Of a DNA stretch of 53,379 nucleotides, positions 8,033-16,746 are shown piece after piece. A model generated the notes under the pieces. That model worked only from the letters and a program-made list of their open reading frames with translations, had not been told where the DNA came from and did no database searches. The stretch spans positions 1-53,379 of the forward strand of contig JACRMM010000072.1 in the NCBI GenBank assembly GCA_016214985.1. Direction: 5' to 3'. Within the stretch, counting starts at the first letter, position 1. Each line of letters begins with the position of its first letter. Origin of the DNA: Deltaproteobacteria bacterium (GTDB taxonomy: Bacteria; Desulfobacterota; Deferrisomatia; Deferrisomatales; JACRMM01). The position numbers were made by a program, and so were the translations under genes.

Positions 8033-8941
8033 ATGAGTCCCGAAGCAGCCGAAGTGCTCTGCTACGAAATCCCAAGTGCGGCAAGACCGCAGCAAAGTGA
8101 TGCGTCAGGGCACCCCTCGGGCTCGATGGCCGTCTACCTTCGGGACATACGGCGCACGAAGCTCCTCACCGCAAGGGAGGAGATCGAGCTCGCCCTCCGC
8201 ATTGAGAAAGGCGACGAAGCGGCCCGGGCACGGATGATCGAGTCCAACCTCCGGCTCGTGGTGATGATCGCCAAGCGCTACACCAACCGCGGCCTCTCGT
8301 TCATGGACCTCATCGAAGAGGGAAACGTCGGCCTGATCAAGGCCGTCGAGCGGTTTCAGGCCTCGAAGGGATTTCGCTTCTCCACGTACGCCACGTGGTG
8401 GATCCGCCAATCCATCGACCGGGCGCTGACCAACCAGGTGCCGATCGTTCGAATTCCCGTCCACGTGGCCGACGACATGGAGCGGATGAACCGCGTCATT
8501 GCGCAGTTGCAAAAGAAGCACGCGCGCTACCCGACACCCGAGGAACTGATCGACGCGACCGGCTTCACCGTCGCTTATGTCCACCGGCTCGTATCGCTGC
8601 GGCGAAAGAACCTCTCCCTCGATCAGCCGCTCAACAGCGATGGAGACTTCACGCTGCAAGACAAGCTCGAAGACGCGTCCATCGAGGATCCCGCGGACGC
8701 GATCCACGAGGAGAAGATGCGAGGCCACCTCCTCGCGAAGCTCGCCTGCCTCACCGAGCGCGAACAAACGATCCTGAGCCTGCGCTTCGGGCTGGAAGAC
8801 GGCAACGGACTGACGCTCGAGAAGATCGGTGAGAGGTTCGGGCTCACGAGGGAGAGGATCCGCCAGATTCAGGGGGAAGCCCTGGACAAGCTCCGTGCGG
8901 CCCTCGCGGAGGACGGGTTCGATCGGCTCACGGTCCTTTGA
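8033..8941 (+). CDS. RpoS-like sigma factor (sigma-70 family, group 2)
   Basis: A 302-residue sigma factor that directs RNA polymerase to a subset of promoters, probably general stress or stationary-phase genes. AGGAGG precedes the ATG at ideal spacing. Region 1.2 is seen in MAVYLRDIRRTKLLTAREEI, region 2 in NLRLVVMIAKRYTNRGLSFM and FRFSTYATWWIRQSI, region 3 around IRIPVH and PTPEELIDATGF, and region 4 in LTEREQTILSLRFGLEDG and GLTRERIRQIQGEALDKLR. The large region 1.1 of RpoD is absent and the length fits RpoS. RpoH is less likely because its signature region 2.4-3 box is not evident. It stands alone, with no partner gene. Confidence 0.9.
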   Translation: MSPEAAEVLCYEIPSAARPQQSDASGHPSGSMAVYLRDIRRTKLLTAREEIELALRIEKGDEAARARMIESNLRLVVMIAKRYTNRGLSFMDLIEEGNVGLIKAVERFQASKGFRFSTYATWWIRQSIDRALTNQVPIVRIPVHVADDMERMNRVIAQLQKKHARYPTPEELIDATGFTVAYVHRLVSLRRKNLSLDQPLNSDGDFTLQDKLEDASIEDPADAIHEEKMRGHLLAKLACLTEREQTILSLRFGLEDGNGLTLEKIGERFGLTRERIRQIQGEALDKLRAALAEDGFDRLTVL

Positions 8942-9072
8942 GAACGTACACTCGGAGGCACGGTCGCGATCGTCGGCCCCGCCACCCCGATAACGAAACT
9001 CCCCCCTGTGGGCGCGGGACCGGATGCCCCGCCGCGCCACGGGACCATCTCTGGGCGTCCTCCGCAGAGCAC

Positions 9073-9202
9073 CTCCCGGGGCGAACGAAGGGGCCATCGC
9101 CGTCGCGCCGTCGCAAGCAACCTGCCAAAACCGCGTCCCGCTCGGCTCTGGGGCACCCGAGCGCCCCTCTTTTCGTCCTCCGGGGTGACCGGGGGACATG
9201 GG
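9073..9202 (+). repeat. Interspersed repeat, copy 2 (~130 bp)
   Basis: The second copy of the element at 5782-5909, same orientation, located between the sigma factor gene and the convergent acyl-CoA synthetase gene. On the opposite strand it opens with the block CCCATG-CCCCCGGTCACCCC. The rest of 8942-9206 shows nothing else. Confidence 0.65.
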
Positions 9203-9206
9203 AAGC

Positions 9207-10823
9207 TCAGTCCTTCCAGAGTCTGAGCTCCCTGCGGACGATCTTACCGGTCGTGGTCAGGGGCAGGGCGTCGACGTACCGCACGAGCCGGGGGTACTCG
9301 TGGGCCGCGAGCCGGACCTTCACGTGTGCCTGGATCTCCTTCGTGAGGGCCTCGGAGGGCTCATAGCCAGGCTTGAGAACCAGGAACGCCTTCACGAGCT
9401 CTGTCCGCTCCGGGTCGGGCACGCCGACCACGGCCGCCACGCTGACCGCCGGGTGCGTGAGCAGGCAATCCTCGATGGGACCCGGCCCGATCCGGTACCC
9501 GGCGCTCGTGATGATGTCGTCGGTGCGCCCGTGGAAGAAGACGAACCCGTCGGCGTCGACGTGGCCCCGGTCGCCGGTGAGGAGATAGCCTCCGGCATAC
9601 TTCTCGGCCGTGGCCTCGGGGCGCTGCCAGTAGCCGAGGAACGTCACCGGGTCCGGGGCGGCCACCGCGATCTGTCCCGCCTCGCCGTCCGGAACCGGAA
9701 TGCCCCGGTCATCGACGATCGCCACCCGGTGGCCGGGCACGGCCTTGCCGATCGCACCGGGCCTCGCCTCGAAGAGCGCTCCGCAGGACGAGAGGACCAT
9801 GTTGCACTCGGTCTGGCCGTAAAACTCGTTCACCGCCACGCCGAGCACCGCGCGCCCCCACTCGAGGAGCTCGCCGCCGAGCGACTCGCCGCTGCTCGCC
9901 ACGGTGCGCAGGGCGAGCCGTCGAGGCGCCGCCGCAGGCGCCGCGGCGCGGAGCATCTTCAGGGCGGTCGGCGGGAGGAAGCTGTTTCGCACGCCGTGGC
10001 GCGCCAGGAGGTCGAAGGCCGCCTCGGGATCGAACTTCTCGAACCGGCGGGCGAGCACCGGCATGCCGTGGAACCAGGCCGGGAGCAGCACGTCGAGGAG
10101 CCCCCCGATCCACGCCCAGTCGGCCGGCGTCCAGAGGAGATCGCCGGGCTGCGGGTAGAAGTCGTGGGACATCTCCACGCCGGGCAAGTGCCCGAGGAGC
10201 ACCCGGTGGGCGTGGAGCGCCCCCTTGGGCTTGCCCGTGGTGCCGGAGGTGTAGATAAGGAGCGCCGGGTCGTCCGCCCGGGTGTCCACGGGCTCGAAGG
10301 CGTCGGAGGCGGACTCGAGCGCGCGGGGAAAGGACTCTCCGCCCTCGGCGGGACCGTCCACGCAGTAGACGCGCCGCAACTCCGGAAGCCGATCCCGGAT
10401 GTCGGCGATCTTCGCCGCGCCTGCCGCGTCGGTCACCACGACCCGGGCGGCGCAGTCTGCCAGCCGGTACTCCAGGGCGTCGACGCCGAAGAGGGTGAAG
10501 AGGGGCACCGCGACCGCCCCGGCCTTGTAGGCCGCCAGGTGGGCTGCCGCGGTCTCCGGCGCCTGGGGCAGGAGGATTCCGACGCGTCCGCCGGCCTCGA
10601 CGCCCGCGGCCCGGAAGACGTTGGCGGCGCGGTTCGAAGAGCGGCAGAGGTCGTCGAAGGTGTACCGGGACTCTGCCCCCAAGCGGTCTTCGTAGATCAG
10701 TGCCAGCCGACCCGACCCATCGGCCCAGCGATCGCACGCGGCCACCCCCATGTTGAACCCCGCCGGAACGTCCCACCGAAACCCCGCCCGCGTCTCCTCG
10801 TAGCTCGGCGCCCTGGTCAGCAT
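9207..10823 (-). CDS. AMP-forming acyl-CoA synthetase (acetyl/medium-chain type)
   Basis: A 538-residue adenylate-forming enzyme that activates a carboxylic acid with ATP and CoA. Seen in order: substrate-domain start at about residue 55 (YTFDDLCRSSNRAANVFRA), P-loop YTSGTTGKPKGALH at about 190, the GQTECN acyl-adenylate motif at about 330, TGDRG at about 385 and a C-terminal domain ending TGKIVRRELR with the catalytic Lys. The length matches medium-chain (AcsM-like) and short-chain synthetases. Its ATG overlaps the stop of the dehydrogenase gene (ATGA), so the two are translationally coupled at the end of the LIV operon. The substrate is probably the acid brought in by the LIV-type transporter or made by the dehydrogenase (for example acetoacetate), an inference from context only. 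Confidence 0.85.
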   Translation of the reverse strand: MLTRAPSYEETRAGFRWDVPAGFNMGVAACDRWADGSGRLALIYEDRLGAESRYTFDDLCRSSNRAANVFRAAGVEAGGRVGILLPQAPETAAAHLAAYKAGAVAVPLFTLFGVDALEYRLADCAARVVVTDAAGAAKIADIRDRLPELRRVYCVDGPAEGGESFPRALESASDAFEPVDTRADDPALLIYTSGTTGKPKGALHAHRVLLGHLPGVEMSHDFYPQPGDLLWTPADWAWIGGLLDVLLPAWFHGMPVLARRFEKFDPEAAFDLLARHGVRNSFLPPTALKMLRAAAPAAAPRRLALRTVASSGESLGGELLEWGRAVLGVAVNEFYGQTECNMVLSSCGALFEARPGAIGKAVPGHRVAIVDDRGIPVPDGEAGQIAVAAPDPVTFLGYWQRPEATAEKYAGGYLLTGDRGHVDADGFVFFHGRTDDIITSAGYRIGPGPIEDCLLTHPAVSVAAVVGVPDPERTELVKAFLVLKPGYEPSEALTKEIQAHVKVRLAAHEYPRLVRYVDALPLTTTGKIVRRELRLWKD

Positions 10824-11584
10824 CAGCGGGCCGTCCAGCCCAGATCCATCAGGTGGGCCGCTCCCGTGAACGACTGGCCGCGGTCCGAGGCCAGGTAGAG
10901 GGCGAACTCCGCAACCTCCTCCGGCTCGATCAGGCGCTTGATGGCGGCCGGCTCGAGCATCACCTTCGCGATCACCTCACCCTCCGGGATGCCGTGGGTC
11001 TTGGCCTGGGCCTGGATCTGCTTCTCCACCAGAGGGGTGCGCACGTAGGCAGGGCAGATCGCGTTCACGGTGACCCCGTGCTCGGCCACCTCGAGGGCCA
11101 CGGTCTTGGTGAGGCCGAGCATCCCGTGCTTCGCCGAAATGTAGGCCGCCTTGAAGGGGCTCGCCACGACGCCGTGGAGCGACGCGACGTTGATCACCCG
11201 GCCCCAGCCCCGCTCCTTCATGCCCGGGATCAGGTACTTGATCAGCTGGAACGGCGCGGTGAGCATCACCTGGATCATCTTCGCCCAGATCTCCTCCGGG
11301 AAGCTCTCGACCGGCGAGACGTGCTGGAACCCGGCGTTGTTCACCAGGAGGTCGACCCGTCCCCTGGCGTCGAGGGCCTTCAGGGCGAGCGCCTTCACGG
11401 CCTGGGGGTCCGCGAGGTCCGCGGGCAGGAACGTTCCGCCCACCCGCTCGGCCACCTCGCGGCCGGACGGGTCCACATCGTTCACGAGCACGTGAATCCC
11501 TTCGCGCCCGAACACCTCGGCGATGGCCTTGCCGATCCCGCTGCCGGCGCCGGTCACGAGCGCCACCTTTCCCGCGAGCTCCAT
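10823..11584 (-). CDS. Short-chain dehydrogenase, 3-hydroxybutyrate dehydrogenase-like
   Basis: A 253-residue SDR that uses NAD(H). The ATG at 11584 is preceded by GGAGG. Seen: the cofactor loop TGAGSGIGKAIA, the D of NDVD, NNAGFQHVSPVESFPEEIW, the catalytic Ser in NVASLHGVV, and the Tyr/Lys pair in YISAKHGMLGL. The NNAGFQHVSP block and the long QIQAQAKTHGIPEGEVIAKV insert are typical of bacterial 3-hydroxybutyrate dehydrogenase (BdhA), which makes acetoacetate from 3-hydroxybutyrate. The downstream acyl-CoA synthetase could then activate the product. It lies 46 bases after livF in the same operon. Confidence 0.85.
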   Translation of the reverse strand: MELAGKVALVTGAGSGIGKAIAEVFGREGIHVLVNDVDPSGREVAERVGGTFLPADLADPQAVKALALKALDARGRVDLLVNNAGFQHVSPVESFPEEIWAKMIQVMLTAPFQLIKYLIPGMKERGWGRVINVASLHGVVASPFKAAYISAKHGMLGLTKTVALEVAEHGVTVNAICPAYVRTPLVEKQIQAQAKTHGIPEGEVIAKVMLEPAAIKRLIEPEEVAEFALYLASDRGQSFTGAAHLMDLGWTAR

Positions 11585-11630
11585 GGCAACCCTCCTCACG
11601 CACGAGAGACCGCGCTGCGGCGGCCTCGGA

Positions 11631-12338
11631 TCAGACCGCCAGGTACTTGGCCTTGACGTCTTCGTCGGCGAAGAGGTCGGCCATCGTGCCCTCATACATC
11701 ATCGCACCCTTGTCGATTACGAAGCCCCTGTCCGACACCCGGGCGCAGAAGTGGAGGTTCTGCTCGGCCAGGAGGACCGTCACCCCCTCCTTGCGAATCT
11801 CCAGGATCATCTCGGCGACCAGGGCGACGACGAGCGGCGCCAGGCCCTCGGAGGGCTCGTCGAGGAGGAGCACCTCGGGGTTGGTCATGAGGGTCCGGGC
11901 GATGGTGAGCATCTGCTGCTCGCCGCCCGAGAGCTGGCTCCCCAGGTTTCGCTGCCGCTCCTCAAGCCGGGGGAAGAGGGCGAAGAGCTTCGCCACGGTC
12001 CAGGGGCTCGCCACCTCCTTCTGGCGACGGGCCGCCACCTCCAGGTTCTCCCGCACCGTGAGGTCCGGGAAGCACCGGCGGTCCTCGGGCACGAACCCGA
12101 CGCCCCGGCGGCAGATCTGGTAGGGCCGCAAACCCGACACCTTCTGCCCCTTGAACGTGACCGTCCCCTCCCGGGGCGGGGTGAGCCCCATGATGGAGCG
12201 AAAGGTCGTGCTCTTGCCCGCCCCGTTTCGCCCGATCAACGCTGCCACCTGGCCCGCCTCCACCGACAGAGAGACGTCGAAGAGGATGTGGCTCTGGCCG
12301 TAGTACGTGTTGACACCTTGGAGCTCCAGGATGGCCAT
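11631..12338 (-). CDS. livF: LIV-type ABC transporter, ATP-binding protein LivF
   Basis: A 235-residue ATPase of a branched-chain amino acid-type (HAAT) importer. Walker A is GRNGAGKST at about residues 37-45, the signature is LSGGEQQML, Walker B is VLLLDEPSEGLAP, and the family-specific start MAILELQGVNTYYGQSHILF is present. The EPSEGLAP ending of Walker B and the short length mark LivF rather than LivG. It follows livG by three bases. Because it is linked to a hydroxybutyrate dehydrogenase and an acyl-CoA synthetase, the substrate may be a carboxylic acid rather than an amino acid. Confidence 0.92.
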   Translation of the reverse strand: MAILELQGVNTYYGQSHILFDVSLSVEAGQVAALIGRNGAGKSTTFRSIMGLTPPREGTVTFKGQKVSGLRPYQICRRGVGFVPEDRRCFPDLTVRENLEVAARRQKEVASPWTVAKLFALFPRLEERQRNLGSQLSGGEQQMLTIARTLMTNPEVLLLDEPSEGLAPLVVALVAEMILEIRKEGVTVLLAEQNLHFCARVSDRGFVIDKGAMMYEGTMADLFADEDVKAKYLAV

Positions 12339-12341
12339 GGT

Positions 12342-13097
12342 CTACTCCACCAGCTCTTCGCCCAGGTAGGCCTTTCGCACCACCGGATCCGCCTTGATCT
12401 CGGCCGGGGTGCCGTCTGCGATCACCCCCCCTTGTTGGAGCACCGTGATCCGCTCGGAGATCCCGAATACGATGTCCATGTCGTGCTCCGTGAAGACCAG
12501 GGTGAGGCCCTCTCGGGCCGCGATGGTCTTCAGGAGCGCCACGGTCTCCCAGCTCTCGAAGCGGCTCATGCCCGCGGTGGGCTCGTCGAGCATCAGGAGC
12601 CTCGGCCGCGAGGCCAGCGAGATCGCGATCTCGAGCCGCTTCTGGTCGCCGTGGGAGAGCACCGACGCCGAACCCGACGCCTTCTCCGCGAGCCCGACCT
12701 GCGCGAGGATGTCGACCGCCTCCTCCCCCACGTCCGCGTAGCTCCGCGCCAGTCGAACGCCGTTTCGGCTCAGGCGCCGGTGCGCGAAGAGCGCCACCTG
12801 CACGTTCTCGAACACCGACATCCGGGGAAAGATGTTCGTGATCTGGAACGACCGGCCGATGCCCCGGCGGATCACGCGGTGCGGCGGCAGGCCCGAGATC
12901 CGCTGGCCGTCGAACACCACCGCGCCCGCGTCCGGAGCCAGGAGCCCCGTCATCACGTTGAACAGCGTGGACTTCCCGGCGCCGTTGGGGCCGATGATCG
13001 CGTGGATCTCCCCAGGCTCGACCGAAAAGCTCACCTGGTCGAGGGCTCGCAGGCCCCCGAAGGACTTGACGACGGCACTGACTTCGAGAAACGCCAT
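12342..13097 (-). CDS. livG: LIV-type ABC transporter, ATP-binding protein LivG
   Basis: A 251-residue ATPase paired with LivF. Walker A is GPNGAGKST, the Q-loop is in GIGRSFQITNIFP, the signature-like stretch is VLSHGDQKRLEIA, and Walker B is LLMLDEPTAGMS. The signature reads LSHGDQ, as in many LivG proteins, instead of LSGGQ. The start at 13097 matches family N-termini (MAFLEVSAVVKSFGGL); an in-frame ATG at 13109 would add four residues. Neither has a clear ribosome binding site, and the start lies inside the 3' end of livHM (67-bp overlap), so coupled translation is likely. Confidence 0.92.
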   Translation of the reverse strand: MAFLEVSAVVKSFGGLRALDQVSFSVEPGEIHAIIGPNGAGKSTLFNVMTGLLAPDAGAVVFDGQRISGLPPHRVIRRGIGRSFQITNIFPRMSVFENVQVALFAHRRLSRNGVRLARSYADVGEEAVDILAQVGLAEKASGSASVLSHGDQKRLEIAISLASRPRLLMLDEPTAGMSRFESWETVALLKTIAAREGLTLVFTEHDMDIVFGISERITVLQQGGVIADGTPAEIKADPVVRKAYLGEELVE

Positions 13098-15010
13098 GTT
13101 CGAATCCATCCCCAGCGGGTGAGGGCCCCGCGTGCCTTCTCGTTGGCGAACCCGACGACGCCGCCCGGCAGGAGGAGCACCAGGGAGAGGAGCACGAGCC
13201 CCAGCACGAGGCCCCAGTACTCGGTCCAGGCCACGACGTAGGAGTTGAGGATCGTCAGGACAAAGGCGCCGACCGCCGGGCCCACGAAGGTGTAGATGCC
13301 ACCGATGATCGTCATCAACACCGGGTCCGCAGACTTCGTCCAGTGGAGGATCTCCGGTGAGACCGACTTCTCCATGACCACGAAGAGCGCGCCGGCGAGC
13401 CCCGTGAAGGCCCCGGAGACCACGAAGGCCGTCCACTGGTAGAGCTTCACGTCGACCCCGAGGTACTCGGCCCGCTGGCCGTTCTCCCGGATGGCCTTCA
13501 AAGTGGCGCCGAAGGGAGACGAGCGGATCCGGCGCAGCGCCGCCACGGCCAGCGCGGCGACCGCGAGAACGAAGTAGTACGCCGCGCGCGTCGACCCGAT
13601 CTCCACCGCGCCGAGGCCCGGCAGCGAGATCGGCGGCACCGGCACGCCCTGGATCCCGTTGTCGCCCCCGGTGAAGCTGTACCACTTGAACGCTACCGTG
13701 TGGAGGAGTTGGCCGAAAGCGAGCGTGAGCATGGCAAAGTGGACCCCGGAGAGCCGCACGCAGAAGAACCCGATGACCGCCGCTGCAGCGGCGGCCCCGA
13801 CCACTCCCGCGGCCAGTGCCGCGAGGGTCCCGGCGCCCGCCTTGGTGAGCAACAGCGCCGCCCCGTAGGCTCCCACGCCGTAGAACGCCGCCTGGCCGAA
13901 GGAGAGGAGCCCCGTCGTGCCCAGGAGCAGATTGAAGGCCATGGCCATCAACCCCGCGATGAACACCTGCGTGAGAAGATACTGGTAGAAGCGCGGCACG
14001 AACTGCGGCACCAGGAGCAGCAGCACGAGCGGCACGGCCCACAGGAGCGGCGGCGCCGAGTGGTGGATCGGCGAAACCTCCTGCTTCTCCATCCCCAGGT
14101 TTCGCTCGGCCAGGGGCCTCGCCTTGAGCGGCCGTCCGAAGAGCCCCCAGGGCCGCACGATCAGCACCGCCACCATGAGCAGGTAGATCAGCGCCATCTC
14201 GAACTGGGGGAAGAGCACCGCGCCGACCGTCTCCAGCGCGCCGATCAAGAGCGAGCCCACGAGCGCGCCCCAGAGGTTGCCGAGCCCGCCGATCACCACG
14301 ACCACGAACGACTCGATGATCACCTCGGTGCCGACGCCGGGGAAGACGGTGCGGGCCGGTCCGGCGAGCGCCCCGCCGAACCCGGCCAGCAGCGCTCCGA
14401 AAGCGAACACCAGCGTGAACAGCGCCTTCATGTTGATGCCCAGGGCGTCGGCCATCTCCCGATCCGAGGAGGTCGCGCGGATGACCTTGCCCGTCCGGGT
14501 CCGATACAGGAGGTACCACAGCCCGACCGCCACCAGCGGCGCCGCCGCCACCACCAGGAGGGTGTACACCGGCACGGTTCCCCCGAGCAGCGTCACCGAC
14601 CCGTCGAGGAACGCGGGCTTGGCGATGGACTTGAACTCCGCGCCAAAGACGAGCTTCGCCACGTCGTCGATGATGAGCACGAGGGCGTACGTGAGCAGGA
14701 GCTGGTAGATCTCCTCCTGGATGTAGATCCGCCGCAGCAGCCCCATCTCGATCACGGCCCCGACCGCCGCCACCCCGAGGGGCGCGGCGGCCAGCGCCAG
14801 GATGAACCCGCCCGGGCCCGCCACCTGGAGCGTCACCCAGTAGGTGAAGTAGGCGCCGAGCATGTAGAGCGCGCCGTGGGCAAAATTGAGGACGTTGAGC
14901 ACGCCGAAGACGAGCGTGAGGCCCGAGGAGATGAGGAACAGGAAGGCCGCGAGTCGCAGTGCGCTCAGCACCTCCACCAGGAGGAAGGACGGGTCGAGAA
15001 AGCCAGCCAT
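13031..15010 (-). CDS. livHM: Fused LIV-type ABC permease (LivH-LivM)
   Basis: A 659-residue polytopic protein that joins both permease subunits of a LIV importer in one chain. The ATG at 15010 is preceded by AGGGAAG. The LivH half (about 1-300) shows SSGLTLVFGVLNVLNFAHGA and the EAA-like loop RATSSDREMADALGINMK. The LivM half (about 350-640) shows GTTGLLSFGQAAFYGVGAYG, GDNGIQGV and LKAIRENGQRAEYLGV. The linker is about 45 residues (RPLKARPLAERNLGMEKQEV). Separate livH and livM genes are usual; fused forms are known but less common. The gene overlaps livG. Confidence 0.9.
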   Translation of the reverse strand: MAGFLDPSFLLVEVLSALRLAAFLFLISSGLTLVFGVLNVLNFAHGALYMLGAYFTYWVTLQVAGPGGFILALAAAPLGVAAVGAVIEMGLLRRIYIQEEIYQLLLTYALVLIIDDVAKLVFGAEFKSIAKPAFLDGSVTLLGGTVPVYTLLVVAAAPLVAVGLWYLLYRTRTGKVIRATSSDREMADALGINMKALFTLVFAFGALLAGFGGALAGPARTVFPGVGTEVIIESFVVVVIGGLGNLWGALVGSLLIGALETVGAVLFPQFEMALIYLLMVAVLIVRPWGLFGRPLKARPLAERNLGMEKQEVSPIHHSAPPLLWAVPLVLLLLVPQFVPRFYQYLLTQVFIAGLMAMAFNLLLGTTGLLSFGQAAFYGVGAYGAALLLTKAGAGTLAALAAGVVGAAAAAAVIGFFCVRLSGVHFAMLTLAFGQLLHTVAFKWYSFTGGDNGIQGVPVPPISLPGLGAVEIGSTRAAYYFVLAVAALAVAALRRIRSSPFGATLKAIRENGQRAEYLGVDVKLYQWTAFVVSGAFTGLAGALFVVMEKSVSPEILHWTKSADPVLMTIIGGIYTFVGPAVGAFVLTILNSYVVAWTEYWGLVLGLVLLSLVLLLPGGVVGFANEKARGALTRWGWIRTWRFSKSVPSSSPSGACEPSTR

Positions 15011-15265
15011 GGGTCTTCCCTCGTCGAGAAACGGGGGGAGGTCCGAAACCCCTCCGGCAGGACAATGCCGTTGACTTAGCAGTTCACGGGCCGACGGGCA
15101 GGGCCGACTCCGCACGGCGCGATGCGACATTCGAAGCGCTGGAGGTGGCCGCGCCGTGCTCCGCTGTCCCCGCCCGTCGTCCCTCGGGCCTAAAGTCGAC
15201 GCCACTGTCCGGCAGGACCCCGCCGTGACGGGGGAGCCCTGCCGCGGGCCGCTCCGGCGAGGCGG

Positions 15266-16480
15266 TTACTTGTTCGCCTCCTGCACCTTCTTCCAATCCG
15301 ACAGGGAGTAGAGGACCTCTTCTGCCTTGAAGACCTGGGGGTTGGTGACGACGGCGAAGGGGTATGTCTTCTCGAAACCGAGCTCGCCCACCATGAAGTC
15401 GCAGGAGAGCTGGTGGTCCTCCTTGCGAAGCGTGGACTTCCCCCGCGGGCGGTCGAGCGTCAGCCCCTCGAGCGCCGCGATCACCTTGTCGGCGTCGACC
15501 GAGCCCGCCTTCTTGAGCCCCTCGGCCAGGAAGTAGATGCCGTCGTAGCCCTCGGCGGCCCAGGCGCTCGGGTAATCCTTGTACTCTGCCAGATAGGCCT
15601 TGACGAAGGCCTCGTTCTCTTTCGTCTTGGGCCAGTGGAAGTAGTAGCGCTGGTCGGCGACGATGCCCTTGCCGACGGGCATGTCCTTGCCGAGCGCCTT
15701 CACGACGCCGAGGTCCGCGCCCGTGGCGAGGATCCACTTCGACTTCTCGAAGAGGCCGAAGGGCTTGGCCTGCTTGATGAACGCCACCAGGTCGCCGCCC
15801 CACAGCGAGCAGAACACCGCGTCGGGCTTGGCCGCCAGGATCGCGTTGATGTGGGTCGTGTAGTCCGGGGAGAAGAGCTTCGGCCACTGCTCGCCGACGA
15901 ACTCGGCCTTGGGGTTCTTCTCCGTCACCTTGGCCTTGAAGAGGTCCCACATCGTGCGCCCGAACTCGTAGTCGGGCCCGATGTTGTAGAACTTCTGGAG
16001 CTTCTTGTCCTTCACCGCGTGCAGGGCGAGCGAGTTCACCTCCTGGGAGTTGCAGGTGCCGGAGCGGAAGGTGTAGCGGTTCCACTTCTCCTTCGTGAGG
16101 GTGTCCGTGGAGGCCACCGTGGCCATGAACACCACCTTCTCCTGCTTGGCCACCTCCGAGATCGCCAGGACGGCGCCCGAGCTCACCTCGCCGAAGAGAA
16201 AGTTCACCTCGTCCTTCTGGATGTAGCGCTTGGCGAGCGCCGTCGCCTCCTGGACGTTGGCTTTGTCGTCGGCCATCAGGAGCTCGAGCTTCTTGCCCAG
16301 GACGCCGCCCTTGGCGTTGATTTCCTTGACCGCGAGCTCTGCCCCCTGCTTGCAGGTGATCCCGAGATCCGCCGCCCTCCCAGAGAGAGGGAGCATGCCT
16401 CCGAGCTTGATCGTGTCCTCCGTAAACCCCGTCACGGCAAGACCGAGCACGAGACCGACCGCCACCGCGAGCCTCTTCAT
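15266..16480 (-). CDS. livK: LIV-type ABC transporter, periplasmic substrate-binding protein
   Basis: A 404-residue binding protein of the amino acid/amide (HAAT) family. The ATG at 16480 is preceded by AGGAGG and starts a signal peptide (about residues 1-20, VAVGLVLGLAVTGF). The mature chain opens TIKLGGMLPLSGRAADLGIT and continues AVKEINAKGGVLGKKLELLM, the usual periplasmic-binding lobe 1 pattern. Later blocks (WNRYTFRSGTCNSQEVNSLA, SAWAAEGYDGIYFLAEGLKK) belong to the same fold. It is the first gene of the operon, behind a sigma-54 promoter. The ligand cannot be read from the sequence; a hydroxy- or keto-acid is possible given the downstream enzymes. Confidence 0.9.
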   Translation of the reverse strand: MKRLAVAVGLVLGLAVTGFTEDTIKLGGMLPLSGRAADLGITCKQGAELAVKEINAKGGVLGKKLELLMADDKANVQEATALAKRYIQKDEVNFLFGEVSSGAVLAISEVAKQEKVVFMATVASTDTLTKEKWNRYTFRSGTCNSQEVNSLALHAVKDKKLQKFYNIGPDYEFGRTMWDLFKAKVTEKNPKAEFVGEQWPKLFSPDYTTHINAILAAKPDAVFCSLWGGDLVAFIKQAKPFGLFEKSKWILATGADLGVVKALGKDMPVGKGIVADQRYYFHWPKTKENEAFVKAYLAEYKDYPSAWAAEGYDGIYFLAEGLKKAGSVDADKVIAALEGLTLDRPRGKSTLRKEDHQLSCDFMVGELGFEKTYPFAVVTNPQVFKAEEVLYSLSDWKKVQEANK

Positions 16481-16540
16481 CCTCTTCCTCCTTTCAGTGG
16501 GCCACCGTGCGCCCCACACCATGCGAGACGGCGTTTGCTC

Positions 16541-16558
16541 AAGCATACCCTGTGCCAG
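16541..16558 (-). promoter_or_regulatory. Sigma-54 promoter (-24/-12) of the liv operon
   Basis: Read leftward: CTGGCACAGGGTATGCTT. It has the -24 element TGGCAC and the -12 element TGC with exactly ten bases between the invariant GG and GC, as sigma-54 holoenzyme requires. It lies about 60 bases in front of livK, and the next gene upstream encodes a sigma-54 activator. Confidence 0.75.
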
Positions 16559-16710
16559 AGCAATGCATCCGAATTGGATCTTTGAGAACAGGCCGGAATC
16601 AAACGATTTCTCGAAACAAGGAGTGAGACGGGAGCCCGGCGGGAGGCACTGAGTCGTCCGGGCTTTCGGACAGGTTCCGGGGGAAACGCGGACAGACCCG
16701 GGACTGCAGC

Positions 16711-16746
16711 GTCCGGATTATCAGACGACTGTCTGGTTATCCGGAC
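16711..16746. promoter_or_regulatory. Long palindrome, probable enhancer site of the sigma-54 activator
   Basis: GTCCGGATTATCAGAC and GTCTGGTTATCCGGAC form an inverted repeat matching at 14 of 16 positions around a GACT centre. It overlaps the stop codon of the sigma-54 activator gene and lies about 155-205 bases upstream of the -24/-12 promoter, the usual distance of an enhancer. Related half-sites (GTCCGGGCTTTCGGAC, CGGACAG) occur between 16655 and 16700. It could instead be a terminator hairpin, but no T-run follows on the - strand. Confidence 0.55.

Noticed and set aside
9198..13241. Long + strand open frames (566 and 572 codons) opposite the acyl-CoA synthetase, SDR and liv genes
   Set aside because: Both mirror the codon pattern of the - strand genes, which carry clear catalytic and ABC motifs. 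The + frames carry none.
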